Assembly: GCA_947503275.1 (NCBI GenBank)
Contig: CANNCZ010000001.1
Span: forward strand, 186,001 to 250,000
DNA from: an uncultured Erythrobacter sp.
Lineage (GTDB): Bacteria > Pseudomonadota > Alphaproteobacteria > Sphingomonadales > Sphingomonadaceae
Length of the DNA stretch: 64,000 nucleotides
Reading direction: 5' to 3'
The notes under the pieces are model-generated. The model was not told where the DNA came from. It saw only the letters and a list, made by a program, of their open reading frames with translations, and searched no databases. How positions within the stretch are numbered: the stretch's first letter is position 1; each line of letters opens with the position of its first letter. Made by a program: the position numbers and the translations under genes. Shown here in pieces: positions 51,082 through 60,149 of the stretch.

Positions 51082-53793
51082 TTAGAAGTTGGCGGTTACA
51101 CCGAGCGAGGCGGAGGTGCCGACATCGAATGTGTTAAACTCAATCCGGTTGTCGCCCAGTTCCTGAAACTCGAAATTGTCGCGTCCAAAGATGTTGCGGA
51201 CTTCCAATTTTATCTCCATCGGAACGCCCAAATTGATCTCAGTCCGGCCGACAATATCAACGGTCAAACCGGGGTCTTCGATGAAGTCAGGTTGAGCGCC
51301 AGCACGCTGCGTCACGCGCTCACTGGCATAGTTGAACAGGACGGTGAGCTGCTGGGTCTTCTCGGTGTCCTCAATGCCGAACGAGATGTTGGCGATGTGA
51401 TCGGACTGACCGACCAAAGGCGCGCCATCATCAAAAATCTGGTTTGATAGCTGGCCAAGATTACCCGGCACTGGTGAAATATCAGCATCGCCTACTGACA
51501 GCTCCGATTGAGTGTAGGTGTAGTTGGCGATGATCAGGAATTGCTTGGTCTCGAAGAAAGTGCCGCCAAGGCCGTAGAGATCGATGCCGTAAACCGCATC
51601 GAATTCGAGACCGTAAAGTTCAGCCGCTGGCGCGTTCGCAAAGCTGGTAAAGACTTGACCCGATGCGACGTTGAATGTGCTTTCAATCGGATTGTCGATT
51701 TCCTTGTAGAATCCGGCAAGGCTGACCCGATTGGTCCCGCCAAGGTAATGTTCAGCGCGCACTTCGGCATTGATCAACTCGCTGTCTTGCAAGAGCGGGT
51801 TGCCTTGGAACAGGCGGTTAGATGCAGGGTCGAAATAGCGCTGCTCAACAAGCTCGCGGAACTGTGGGCGAGCGATTGTTTTGGATGCCGATGCGCGCAG
51901 TTGCACATCGTCAATCGGCTCCCAAGTGATGGTAGCGCCGGGCAGGAAATAGTCATTGGCAATGGCCGTCGGCGTTGCCCCTGCAACCGGAGTGTTAAAC
52001 ACCGTCTGATCAAGCGCGACGTCCTGCGACGCATCCTCATACCGAACGCCAGCCTCCACCGTCAGATTGCCTGTCGGTAACCAGCGCACAAGGCCGTAAA
52101 CGCCATGAATATCCAAAGCCGCATCAAAGGCTGGAAACGGGGTCGCTTCGGTCAGATTGACGTTGAAATTGTCGAGCGTGAACTGGTCAATGATGTCAGC
52201 CGGCATCCGAAGACCCAGCGCAACCGCCGCCGTTTCATTGAACGTGCCGACATCAGGGTTGGTGTTATCAGGCGAGATAAACGGACGAAACTCGCGGCTT
52301 TCCGAACGGCGGTCCGTGTCGGAATACGCATAGCCAACGGTAGCTTCGAAATTGTCAGTGATCTCGTAACCCAAGTCGATCCCGCCAAACAGCAGTTCCT
52401 CTTGCAGATCATCGAAGGCGACCGTCGAAATACCGGCATCGGACAATTGGTTGAAATAGGCGACGAACAAATCGCCAAACTGGTTCCCGGTCAGGTTCGT
52501 GCGGGTATAGCTGACTGTGGTGTTGAACGGAGCTTCGCGATCGGTGCGCGCATAGCCGCCGCGGAAATCGACGCTGAGCCGGTCGAAATCGAGTTCCGCG
52601 ACGAGCTGAGTGTCGATCAATTGGCGTTCGAAAAAGGCGGTTTGTTGAGTGATGAAGTCGAACCCGGTCTCACCCGGAAAGATATCAAACCCTTCGGACA
52701 GGCGCGCTGTTTTCAACGTGTCGCGGATATACAGGTTGGTCCAACGAATGGTGTGCGGGCCAAGGTCCAGACCAAAGCTAAGCAACCCGTTCACAAGGAC
52801 GCTTTCATCGGTGATGAAAGTTTCATCTTGCTGGAACACTTCAGACAGATCGCTGCTGCCGCGTTGGCTCAAAACCGTGCGATTGCGCAGGCTGTTTTTG
52901 AGTGATGCGGTGGCGATGATGCCAAGGAAGGTCTCTTCGCCCAGTTCAAGCGAGACGCCGCCGGTGATTGAACCGGAGAGGTTGGGGCGCTGCGAATTCT
53001 CTCGCTGCAAAGTCGCAAGGTTGCTTGGGAACAATTGCCCTGCGATCCCTTCGGCAGTGGCAATATCAATCGCGCCAATCCGCTCTCCGCTGTCGAAGAA
53101 GGCTTGCAAGTTGGAAGGGACATCGCGGGTGCCCGTGTCGAAACCGAACTCGTCCAAGCCCGAACCTACGTAGGTTAGGCCGTTCTGGAATGTCGTCTCG
53201 GTATCTCCGCTGATGCCGAAACTGACCGAAAGGAAATCCTCCACCGGCACTGCTTTAGTGGTGAGATTAATTACGCCGCCGCCAAATTCGCCGGGATAGT
53301 TGGCCGAATAGGTCTTTTGAACCAGCGAAGAGGCAACCACATTGGTCGGGAAAATGTCGAGTGGAACGACCCGGCTAAGCGGCTCTGGGCTCGGCAAAGG
53401 CAGGCCATTAAGCAGCGCCAGCGAGTAGCGATCGCCAAGGCCGCGAACAAACACGCGGCCATCGCCGACCAGCGAAAGACCTGTCACCCGGCCAAGCGCG
53501 CCTGCAATGTCGCCTTCGCCGGTGCGCGCAATGTCTTCATCGGAAAGGACGTTGAGAACCTGTGACGACGACCGCTCCGGATTGCGATTGCGGCGCCCGG
53601 TCACGATGATGCCCGAACCGCCCGGAACAGAAACTTCAGGCTCGTTGAACTCTTCATCTTCTTCGATGTCTTGCGCATCTTGCGCCGGTTCCTGCTCTTC
53701 CGCCGCGTCGGTAGATTGTGCGTGAAGAACCGATGGGAATGTGAGCGACGTTGTAAGAAGCAGAAGCCCTGCCAGACGTTTGCCGGTCGACAT
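51082..53793 (-). CDS. TonB-dependent outer membrane receptor
   Basis: About 903 residues. The signal peptide ends at VLHAQ, then comes an acidic Glu/Asp/Gln-rich N-terminal segment (about 28-55). The plug domain follows (VLNVLSDEDIARTGEGDIAGALGRVTGLSL, then FVRGLGDRYSLALLNGLPLPSPEP, EFGGGVINLTTKAVP) and a large beta-barrel ending in the C-terminal Phe (SASLGVTANF). Such receptors import substrates too large or scarce for porins, using TonB energy; the ligand here is unknown. ATG at 53793 has GAGGGGGT about 9 bases upstream. It follows the predicted beta-helix lipoprotein gene by 120 bases, with a strong hairpin between. Confidence 0.92.
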   Translation of the reverse strand: MSTGKRLAGLLLLTTSLTFPSVLHAQSTDAAEEQEPAQDAQDIEEDEEFNEPEVSVPGGSGIIVTGRRNRNPERSSSQVLNVLSDEDIARTGEGDIAGALGRVTGLSLVGDGRVFVRGLGDRYSLALLNGLPLPSPEPLSRVVPLDIFPTNVVASSLVQKTYSANYPGEFGGGVINLTTKAVPVEDFLSVSFGISGDTETTFQNGLTYVGSGLDEFGFDTGTRDVPSNLQAFFDSGERIGAIDIATAEGIAGQLFPSNLATLQRENSQRPNLSGSITGGVSLELGEETFLGIIATASLKNSLRNRTVLSQRGSSDLSEVFQQDETFITDESVLVNGLLSFGLDLGPHTIRWTNLYIRDTLKTARLSEGFDIFPGETGFDFITQQTAFFERQLIDTQLVAELDFDRLSVDFRGGYARTDREAPFNTTVSYTRTNLTGNQFGDLFVAYFNQLSDAGISTVAFDDLQEELLFGGIDLGYEITDNFEATVGYAYSDTDRRSESREFRPFISPDNTNPDVGTFNETAAVALGLRMPADIIDQFTLDNFNVNLTEATPFPAFDAALDIHGVYGLVRWLPTGNLTVEAGVRYEDASQDVALDQTVFNTPVAGATPTAIANDYFLPGATITWEPIDDVQLRASASKTIARPQFRELVEQRYFDPASNRLFQGNPLLQDSELINAEVRAEHYLGGTNRVSLAGFYKEIDNPIESTFNVASGQVFTSFANAPAAELYGLEFDAVYGIDLYGLGGTFFETKQFLIIANYTYTQSELSVGDADISPVPGNLGQLSNQIFDDGAPLVGQSDHIANISFGIEDTEKTQQLTVLFNYASERVTQRAGAQPDFIEDPGLTVDIVGRTEINLGVPMEIKLEVRNIFGRDNFEFQELGDNRIEFNTFDVGTSASLGVTANF

Positions 53794-53862
53794 AATGCTA
53801 GACCCCCTCATGATTAGGTCTTGGAAAACACACCGAGCCATTGCGGCTCGCCAGAATGAATG

Positions 53863-53897
53863 AAGGGAGGCGAGCGTTTCAAAACGCCGCCTCCCTT
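53863..53897 (-). promoter_or_regulatory. Strong hairpin between lipoprotein and receptor genes
   Basis: AAGGGAGGC/GCCTCCCTT (9 bp) continues, after a small bulge, into GCGTTT/AAACGC (6 bp) with a 2-base loop: about 35 bases nearly fully paired. It starts 16 bases after the lipoprotein stop. No T-run follows on the minus strand, so it resembles a message-stabilising or partial-termination element that sets the lipoprotein:receptor ratio. Confidence 0.65.
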
Positions 53898-53913
53898 CGA
53901 TTTAAAGGTTTGA

Positions 53914-55473
53914 TCAGTTCACTGGCAGCGAGGTACAGGCCCCGTTGGCGCTGCCAAAATCCATGATCGATGAATTGCACGTCCAGTCGCCGAAATCGGC
54001 GGTGATATCTGCCTCAACGGCTCCGATTGTTGTTGCAGAGTTGAAGAACGATGAGCGTGCGGTTGCATCGAACGCGGTGACGCCATTCTCGCTCGCACCG
54101 TTCACAATCGTATTGGTCAGTGTGAGTGTGAACATCACATTGTTGTTTGTGCCCGCATCGACGACCGCCTGAACGGCCGCGTCATTGGGGCCGCTAGATC
54201 CGCGAACCGGACGGTCGACCCCGTCACACACGAATGAATCGATGCCGATAATCGCGTCGAGCGTGATCTGCTCATCAATCCGGATGCAGACGTCTGCAGC
54301 GGTGTCGAGATCAACGATGCCATTGGTCAGGCCAAGCGCAGGACCACCGCGGGCGCGGATCGCCTGGCTTGATGCCGAAGAGCGTTGGACAAAGGTGAAG
54401 TTCGTCACTTGCAGGCGGCTCTGCGGGAGAGCGTTGCCGGGTGTGCCATCGCCCAGATCGTCGGGAGAATCGAGCTCGATGATGCTGTCGCCGGTTGCGG
54501 CGCGTTGAACGACGACGACCGATTGCAGATTACCTTGAACACCCGAATCCGCGTCGATGGAATCGTCTGACGAGCCAATAACCGCAAGGTTACGAACATT
54601 GATCGAGCCACCGAAGAACTCAACGCCGTCATCCGAGCTGTTGAATGACATCAGGTTGTTGATCGTAGTGCCAGAACCCACACCGCCGGTGGTTAGCGAT
54701 TGCAACTCGTTCGATTGCTGCAACTCGAAACCTGAATAACGGATCTGGTTGAATGTGAACGAGCCGGAGCTGTCCGCATCATCATTACCGCCAAATGGCG
54801 TTGCGATGGTGGTGCCTTCCAGTTGCTGCTCACACTGAGGGTTGGCATTGGGAGCGGCCGTTGTGTTGAAGACTTGCGTTGAGCAATCGGACACCGGAGC
54901 CCGACCGAGCAGGACGACGCCGCCCCATTGTGCATCGCTGCCATCGCTGGATATGCCCAGTACGTTGTCGCGGCTGGTCCAGATGATTGGGTTGGTCGCT
55001 GTGCCATTGGCCTCGATAGTGTTGCCGCGATTGACGATGAAGAACGATTCCGCCTGTGCGAACAGAATCACGCCTGGTTCAATCGAGACAGTTACGTCGG
55101 TGCCGGTGCTGGAAAAGCCCTGATCGGAGCCGACATCCACTCGGCCGGAAATCTCGTAAAGCAGCCCGTTGACGAAAGGCAGGTTGTCGTCAGCTGTAAA
55201 TCTCGCTGGCAATTGGCAAACGCGGTATTCGCCTGTTGGGCCACTAATCGTGCCAGCATCGGTCAAGCCGCCGGTCGATGCGATTGTGGGACAACCTGCA
55301 GCCGGAGTGACCGTCCCTTGCGTTGGAGTCGGTGTTGGGGTTGCGGTCGGCGTTGGTGTCGGAGTGATGATAATATCGCCAGACGTGCCGGGTGAGACGA
55401 TTTCGTCTGCGCCGCAGCCAGCAAGAGCAACGATGCTGGCGCCAAGGATGAGTGTGCGTTGGATGTTTTTCAC
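53914..55473 (-). CDS. Predicted surface lipoprotein with beta-helix-like body
   Basis: About 519 residues. Signal peptide with lipobox LAGC (Cys about 20), a (Pro-Thr) repeat linker of about 20 residues, then a long Ser/Thr/Asn/Gly-rich domain with repeated hydrophobic-turn units (INNLMSFNSSDDGVEFFGG, VRNLAVIGSSDDSIDADSG), typical of right-handed parallel beta-helices. Eight or so cysteines suggest disulfides. GTG at 55473 with AGGGGA upstream begins the signal peptide; the frame to 55527 is not needed. It is cotranscribed with the following TonB-dependent receptor, suggesting a ligand-capturing partner on the cell surface (inference). No enzymatic motif seen. Confidence 0.8.
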   Translation of the reverse strand: MKNIQRTLILGASIVALAGCGADEIVSPGTSGDIIITPTPTPTATPTPTPTQGTVTPAAGCPTIASTGGLTDAGTISGPTGEYRVCQLPARFTADDNLPFVNGLLYEISGRVDVGSDQGFSSTGTDVTVSIEPGVILFAQAESFFIVNRGNTIEANGTATNPIIWTSRDNVLGISSDGSDAQWGGVVLLGRAPVSDCSTQVFNTTAAPNANPQCEQQLEGTTIATPFGGNDDADSSGSFTFNQIRYSGFELQQSNELQSLTTGGVGSGTTINNLMSFNSSDDGVEFFGGSINVRNLAVIGSSDDSIDADSGVQGNLQSVVVVQRAATGDSIIELDSPDDLGDGTPGNALPQSRLQVTNFTFVQRSSASSQAIRARGGPALGLTNGIVDLDTAADVCIRIDEQITLDAIIGIDSFVCDGVDRPVRGSSGPNDAAVQAVVDAGTNNNVMFTLTLTNTIVNGASENGVTAFDATARSSFFNSATTIGAVEADITADFGDWTCNSSIMDFGSANGACTSLPVN

Positions 55474-55790
55474 GGCGAGCGGTCCCCTAAAACCTGAGAA
55501 TCGATAGATGCGCGATTGTGTTCGCAAGGGCCGCGCTAGGGATCGTGTGTGACAGAATTTCTTCTAGGTGACGGTTTTTAAGACAGGGCTGTAACATGAC
55601 CGAAGAAAGTTCGATTCAGTCGAAATTTCTTTGTCGGAGCTGGTTTGCAGGAGACAATCTCTAAGTCTTAAGCATATGAAATATATTGACAATACCTCTC
55701 CCGATGTCACTCGTATGACAATGTTTCATTTATGTTGCAATTCGATGAAATATGCGTCACATTGCTGTCACACAAACAGGAGATGTGAGC

Positions 55791-56213
55791 ATGGCTCTCT
55801 CAAAAATGAAACCACTTAGCCTCGCATTGGCTCTCGTATCGAGCGCAGCACTGGTCCAGCCAGCAATGGCGCAAAATCCAAGCTCTGATGATGAGGCTTT
55901 GGCGGCACAAACTCTGTCCGATGGTGAGAGCGTTCGCGCGATTGCGATGCTGAAAACTGCGCTTGAGCAAGCGCCCAATGATCCCGCTTTGCTGATCAAT
56001 CTGGGCATCGCTTACGCGCAGTCGGGCAATGACGCAGAAGCGCGCGCGAGCTTTGAGGCTGCTTTCGCAAATCAGGACATGATGGAGTTGGAAACGGCGA
56101 ACGGGCAGGAGACGGATTCGCGTCGTTTGGCTCGCCGTGCATTGGGTATGCTGGACCGCGGTGAATTCCGCGAAGATGCACGCGACACACGCCAATTCAC
56201 ATTGCGCGAGTGA
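55791..56213 (+). CDS. Periplasmic tetratricopeptide-repeat protein
   Basis: 140 residues. Signal peptide ending PAMAQ (about residue 28), then one or two TPR units (LALEQAPNDPALLINLGIAYAQSGNDAEARASFEAAF, about 60-95). The tail EFREDARDTRQFTLRE is polar. TPRs mediate protein contacts. ATG at 55791 has AGGAG 8 bases upstream; the in-frame ATG at 55752 would precede the signal peptide. It diverges from the lipoprotein gene and precedes the T4SS genes by 163 bases, so it could belong to either. Confidence 0.8.
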   Translation: MALSKMKPLSLALALVSSAALVQPAMAQNPSSDDEALAAQTLSDGESVRAIAMLKTALEQAPNDPALLINLGIAYAQSGNDAEARASFEAAFANQDMMELETANGQETDSRRLARRALGMLDRGEFREDARDTRQFTLRE

Positions 56214-56376
56214 GCTAACTGCGCGCGAGTTTTGCGTGCCAGTTGCTCGGTCGAAACCGGTCACCTCGATGTATGGGTGAGTGGAGCAACGACCAATGGG
56301 TCCGTTGATCCAAAGGCGGGGCTGTCACCTGCGTGTCATTTACGGTAGACAAAAGGGAGCTTCTGGAGGGCCCGGA

Positions 56377-57015
56377 ATGATTCTCGCTCGTGCGAGCACC
56401 TGTTTGATCGCCGTTTCAATGGCATTGATTGGCAGTCATGCCAAAGCGGATGTTATGGAAATCAACCAAGACGGCGCCCGTTGGGTGGCCGGTGGTAACG
56501 GCGTGCCCATTGGCTCTAGCCTCGAAGTGAGACCGGCCCAAGATGCGCAAATCGATCTTAGCGCTCTCATCATTCCAGACACGATCATTGGCAACACCGC
56601 TGCTCACTCATCGGGCATCCCGCCTCGCTATGCGGCGAAAGTTCAAGAATTATCACAGCGCTTTGACCTAAGCCCCAGCTTGATTGAAGCGCTGGTTTGG
56701 CAGGAAAGTCGCTGGCGTGAGAATGCTGTGTCGCATGCAGGGGCGAGAGGCCTTGCGCAACTGATGCCGGGCACTGCGCGCTATCTAGGCGTCAATCCCG
56801 ATGATCCAATGCAAAACCTCGAAGGCGGCGCGCGTTATTTGCGCGAACAGCTCGACCGGTTCGATGGTGATCTTGAGAAGGCGTTGGCCGCTTATAACGC
56901 TGGGCCTGGCCGCGTAATCCGCGCTGGTGGCATTCCAAATATTCGCGAAACGCGGCACTATGTTGCTGCGATCATGGGACGGCTCGCCAGCCATTCGCGC
57001 CCTGGCGCTCGATAG
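56377..57015 (+). CDS. Lytic transglycosylase, VirB1-like
   Basis: About 212 residues with a signal peptide (to SHAKA) and a C-terminal SLT/goose-lysozyme-like domain: catalytic Glu in ALVWQESRWRENAVSHAGARGLAQLMPGTARYLGV, then LEKALAAYNAGPGRV. It cleaves peptidoglycan to let the secretion apparatus pass. ATG at 56377 has GGAGGG about 7 bases upstream. It precedes virB2 by 42 bases and is taken as the first gene of the virB operon. Confidence 0.88.
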   Translation: MILARASTCLIAVSMALIGSHAKADVMEINQDGARWVAGGNGVPIGSSLEVRPAQDAQIDLSALIIPDTIIGNTAAHSSGIPPRYAAKVQELSQRFDLSPSLIEALVWQESRWRENAVSHAGARGLAQLMPGTARYLGVNPDDPMQNLEGGARYLREQLDRFDGDLEKALAAYNAGPGRVIRAGGIPNIRETRHYVAAIMGRLASHSRPGAR

Positions 57016-57057
57016 TTCGACAACAGCACTTCCGATTTAAGGATTATGGAACATACA

Positions 57058-57363
57058 ATGACGCCGCTTTACCGCCTTTACCTCCGCATCACCGCAGTAC
57101 TTGCGGCTTTGTTGATGCCAGTGGCTGCGCAGGCTCAAAACGATCCGCAAGGGGCAGGGCCGATCACCAATGCGGTAACCTGGATGCAGGGCATTTTGCT
57201 TGGCCCCATTGCGACCAGCCTTGCTGTGATGGCTGTGGCTGCGGTTGGCTTTATGATGCTGACGGGCCGCATGAATTGGCGTTTTGGCGCAACGGTTATC
57301 ATTGGTGTGTTCATCGTCTTTGGCGCCCCGGTGATTGTCGCCGGTATCGCGAACACCGCGTGA
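57058..57363 (+). CDS. virB2: Type IV secretion pilin, VirB2/TrbC
   Basis: About 101 residues. Long signal peptide ending VAAQAQ, then a short loop and two hydrophobic helices (ILLGPIATSLAVMAVAAVGFMML and ATVIIGVFIVFGAPVIVAGIA) joined by TGRMNWR, the VirB2 plan. ATG at 57058 has GGAA 7 bases upstream; ATG at 57046 is too close to AAGGA. Confidence 0.88.
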   Translation: MTPLYRLYLRITAVLAALLMPVAAQAQNDPQGAGPITNAVTWMQGILLGPIATSLAVMAVAAVGFMMLTGRMNWRFGATVIIGVFIVFGAPVIVAGIANTA

Positions 57364-57382
57364 TATTGGAGAGCGCAAGCCG

Positions 57383-57667
57383 ATGACCGACCTCACCCGC
57401 CATCCTGTCCACCGCACTTTGACGCGGCCGCAGATGTTTCTGGGGGTGACGATGAATTTCTTCGTGATCAACATGATGGTGACGACAATCGCGTTCTTGC
57501 TGCTCAAGAGCTACTGGATCGTTCCGGTGCCGATTGTGATGCACACGATCGGCTATTTTGTGTCTTTGCGAGAGCCGCGGATTTTTGACCTTTGGATCAC
57601 CAAAGTTTCAAAATGCCCGCGCGTGCCCAATTTCAAACGCTGGGGCTGCAACAGCTACGCGCCCTAG
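57383..57667 (+). CDS. virB3: Type IV secretion protein VirB3
   Basis: 94 residues with one hydrophobic hairpin (about residues 22-65, MFLGVTMNFFVINMMVTTIAFLLL) and a basic C-terminus, as in VirB3. It associates with VirB4 at the inner membrane. ATG at 57383 with GAGAG upstream; the open frame to 57335 overlaps virB2 and is not needed. Confidence 0.85.
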   Translation: MTDLTRHPVHRTLTRPQMFLGVTMNFFVINMMVTTIAFLLLKSYWIVPVPIVMHTIGYFVSLREPRIFDLWITKVSKCPRVPNFKRWGCNSYAP

Positions 57668-57701
57668 AACAAGTGCTTTGGCCTCATAAGGAGGGCCGGA
57701 T

Positions 57702-60149
57702 ATGGCAAAATGGATCGGACCTGCTGCGTGGAGCGCCAAAGAAGCGCGCGTCGGCGACCGCCTGCCGTATGAGCGGCTGATCGACGAGAACACGGTGTTG
57801 CTGCGCGATGGATCGGTGATGAGCGCGATCCAAGTTCCAGGCCTGTTGTTTGAGACAGAGGCTACTGATGCGCTGAATGCCCATGCCGCGACCCGCGAAG
57901 TTGTTCTAAGGTCAACTCTCGATGCGCGCTTTGTGCTGTACCATCACGTCATCCGTAGGCGCGTTGAAGTTGAGCTTGATGCCGAGTTCCCCGACCCGCT
58001 TTCGCGCCATATTGATGCGCGATGGAAAGAACGGCTGGCGGGCGGTTCGCTCTTCATCAATGACCAGTTCGTCACCCTTATCCGGCGCCCTGCGCGCGGC
58101 AAAACTGGCCTGCCGGAACGGATGGCCAAGTTCTTTTCTCGCCAAGCCAGCGATGAGATGGAGGCTGATCCAAAGGATATTCGCAACCTGAAAGCGGCGA
58201 TCACTGGGCTGGTTGCGTCGCTGTCTTCATATGGTGCAGCTGTGCTGGGCGATTACGATGCGCCCGGTGGTGGAGGCGGCACCAATTCCGAGATGCTGGA
58301 GCTGCTCTCCGCGCTCTACAATGGCGAAATGCGCCCCGTGCGTCGGCCGGCCTCCAATACCGATATTGGCCATATGCTGCCCTATCGCCGCACAAGCTTT
58401 GGCCTTGATGCGATGGAGCTGCGCGGCAGTGGCAATCCTGACTTTTCGGCGATTTTGGGCTTGAAGGATTATCCCGAAGCGACATCGCCCGGCCTACTCG
58501 ATGGGTTGCTGCGACTCCCTTATGAAATGGTCGTCACCGAAAGTTACGCTCCCAACGAACGCACCACCGCGCGCGAGCGTATTGATCTGGCGCTGCGCCG
58601 GTCGCGTTCGGTTGATGAAGAAGCTGCGGCGGAGCGTGCTGACATGATGGCTGCGCGTGATGCACTGGGCAATGGTGGAGTTGGCTTTGGCGATCACCAT
58701 CTGACCGTGCTTGTGCGCGACCGTTCGCTTGATCGGCTTGATGATGCAACGGCGGCTTGTTCGGCGGCGTTGGCTGATACCGGCGCGATTGCGGTGCGCG
58801 AGGACACCAATTTGGAGCCGTCATTCTGGGGTCAATTCCCCGGTAACGAGGACTACATTGTCCGCCGTGCGCTGATATCGTCGGCCAATATGGCGAGCTT
58901 TGGCAGCTTCCACGGATTTGCGCTGGGATCGGCTGGCGGCAATCATTGGGGCGATGCGGTGACGCTGTTGGAGACAACCAGCGCGACCCCGTTCTTCTTC
59001 AATTTCCACCATGGTGACTTGGGCAATTTCTCCGTCATCGGCCCGTCCGGGTCGGGTAAGACGGTGGTGATGAACTTCCTCGCTGCGCAAGCGCAAAAGT
59101 TCAAACCGCGCACGATCCTGTTCGATAAGGATCGCGGTGCAGAGCTGTTTATTCGCGGTATTGGCGGTACTTATGATCGCATCAATCCGGGTGAGCCGAC
59201 AGGATTCAATCCTCTGTCGCTGCCCGATACACCGTCGAATAAGGCTTTCCTGCGCGATTGGCTGGGTGTGCTGCTGAAGGCGGATGGCCCCGAAGAATTC
59301 TCGCTGATCAGCGCGGCGGTCGATGCGGCTTACGCCAATGATGCAAGCCTACGTCGCCTGCGGCATTTCAAGGAATTGCTGGCTGGTGCGCGTCGTCCAG
59401 AGCCCGGTGACCTTGCTGACCGTCTCGGTGCATGGATTGGCGGCGTTGGCGGTGAAGATGGCGAACACGCTTGGCTGTTTGACAATGAAAGTGATGCGCT
59501 TGATCTCGATCAGCGTGTGCTCGGTTTCGACATGACGCAGCTGCTCGAAAACCCGCGTCTGCGCACGCCAACCATGATGTACCTCTTCCACCGAATTGAT
59601 GAGCGGTTGGATGGTGAGCCGACCATGATCTTGATTGATGAAGGGTGGAAGGCGCTGGACGACGAGGTCTTTGTTGCGCGCATCCGCGATTGGCTCAAGA
59701 CATTGCGCAAGCGAAATGCGCTGGTCGGTTTTGCGACACAAAGCGCGCGCGATGCTTTGGAAAGCCGAATTTCGACCGCACTCGTTGAGCAGACCGCGAC
59801 GATGGTATTCATGCCCAATTCGCGCGCCCGGCCAGAGGATTATTGCGATGGCTTTGGCCTAACCGAGCACGAACTAGCGCTGATCCGGACATTGCCCGCG
59901 CATTCGCGCTGTTTCCTTGTGCGGCAACCTGACGCGAGCGTTGTCGTGCGGCTTGATCTTTCCGGTGCGCCCGAGGTGCTTACAATCCTCTCAGGGCGAG
60001 AGTCATCAGTGCGCAGACTCGACCTGCTGCGAGAAGCTGTGGGGGATGATCCAAGCACTTGGTATCCGGCGCTCACCAACCGCGCATGGCCTGATGGTCC
60101 AACCGATGTTGACGAAGACAGCATACCTGTCTGGCAGGCGGCTGAATGA
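57702..60149 (+). CDS. virB4: Type IV secretion ATPase VirB4
   Basis: 815 residues. N-terminal VirB4 domain with DERLPYE-like region and VMSAIQVPGLLFET, then the ATPase: Walker A GPSGSGKTVVMNF near residue 446, the following RTILFDKDRGAELFIRGIGG, Walker B MILIDEGWKALDDE near 640, and KTLRKRNALVGFATQSARDAL. It energises pilus assembly and transport. Start preceded by AAGGAGG. It overlaps virB6 by ATGA. Confidence 0.95.
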   Translation: MAKWIGPAAWSAKEARVGDRLPYERLIDENTVLLRDGSVMSAIQVPGLLFETEATDALNAHAATREVVLRSTLDARFVLYHHVIRRRVEVELDAEFPDPLSRHIDARWKERLAGGSLFINDQFVTLIRRPARGKTGLPERMAKFFSRQASDEMEADPKDIRNLKAAITGLVASLSSYGAAVLGDYDAPGGGGGTNSEMLELLSALYNGEMRPVRRPASNTDIGHMLPYRRTSFGLDAMELRGSGNPDFSAILGLKDYPEATSPGLLDGLLRLPYEMVVTESYAPNERTTARERIDLALRRSRSVDEEAAAERADMMAARDALGNGGVGFGDHHLTVLVRDRSLDRLDDATAACSAALADTGAIAVREDTNLEPSFWGQFPGNEDYIVRRALISSANMASFGSFHGFALGSAGGNHWGDAVTLLETTSATPFFFNFHHGDLGNFSVIGPSGSGKTVVMNFLAAQAQKFKPRTILFDKDRGAELFIRGIGGTYDRINPGEPTGFNPLSLPDTPSNKAFLRDWLGVLLKADGPEEFSLISAAVDAAYANDASLRRLRHFKELLAGARRPEPGDLADRLGAWIGGVGGEDGEHAWLFDNESDALDLDQRVLGFDMTQLLENPRLRTPTMMYLFHRIDERLDGEPTMILIDEGWKALDDEVFVARIRDWLKTLRKRNALVGFATQSARDALESRISTALVEQTATMVFMPNSRARPEDYCDGFGLTEHELALIRTLPAHSRCFLVRQPDASVVVRLDLSGAPEVLTILSGRESSVRRLDLLREAVGDDPSTWYPALTNRAWPDGPTDVDEDSIPVWQAAE

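Noticed and set aside
52105..52905. Plus-strand open frame opposite the TonB-dependent receptor
   Set aside because: Shadow of the beta-barrel coding strand; no start signal or motif.
55325..55385. Short tandem repeat resembling a CRISPR or minisatellite
   Set aside because: It encodes the Pro-Thr linker of the lipoprotein; unit is 6 bases and in frame, with no spacers.
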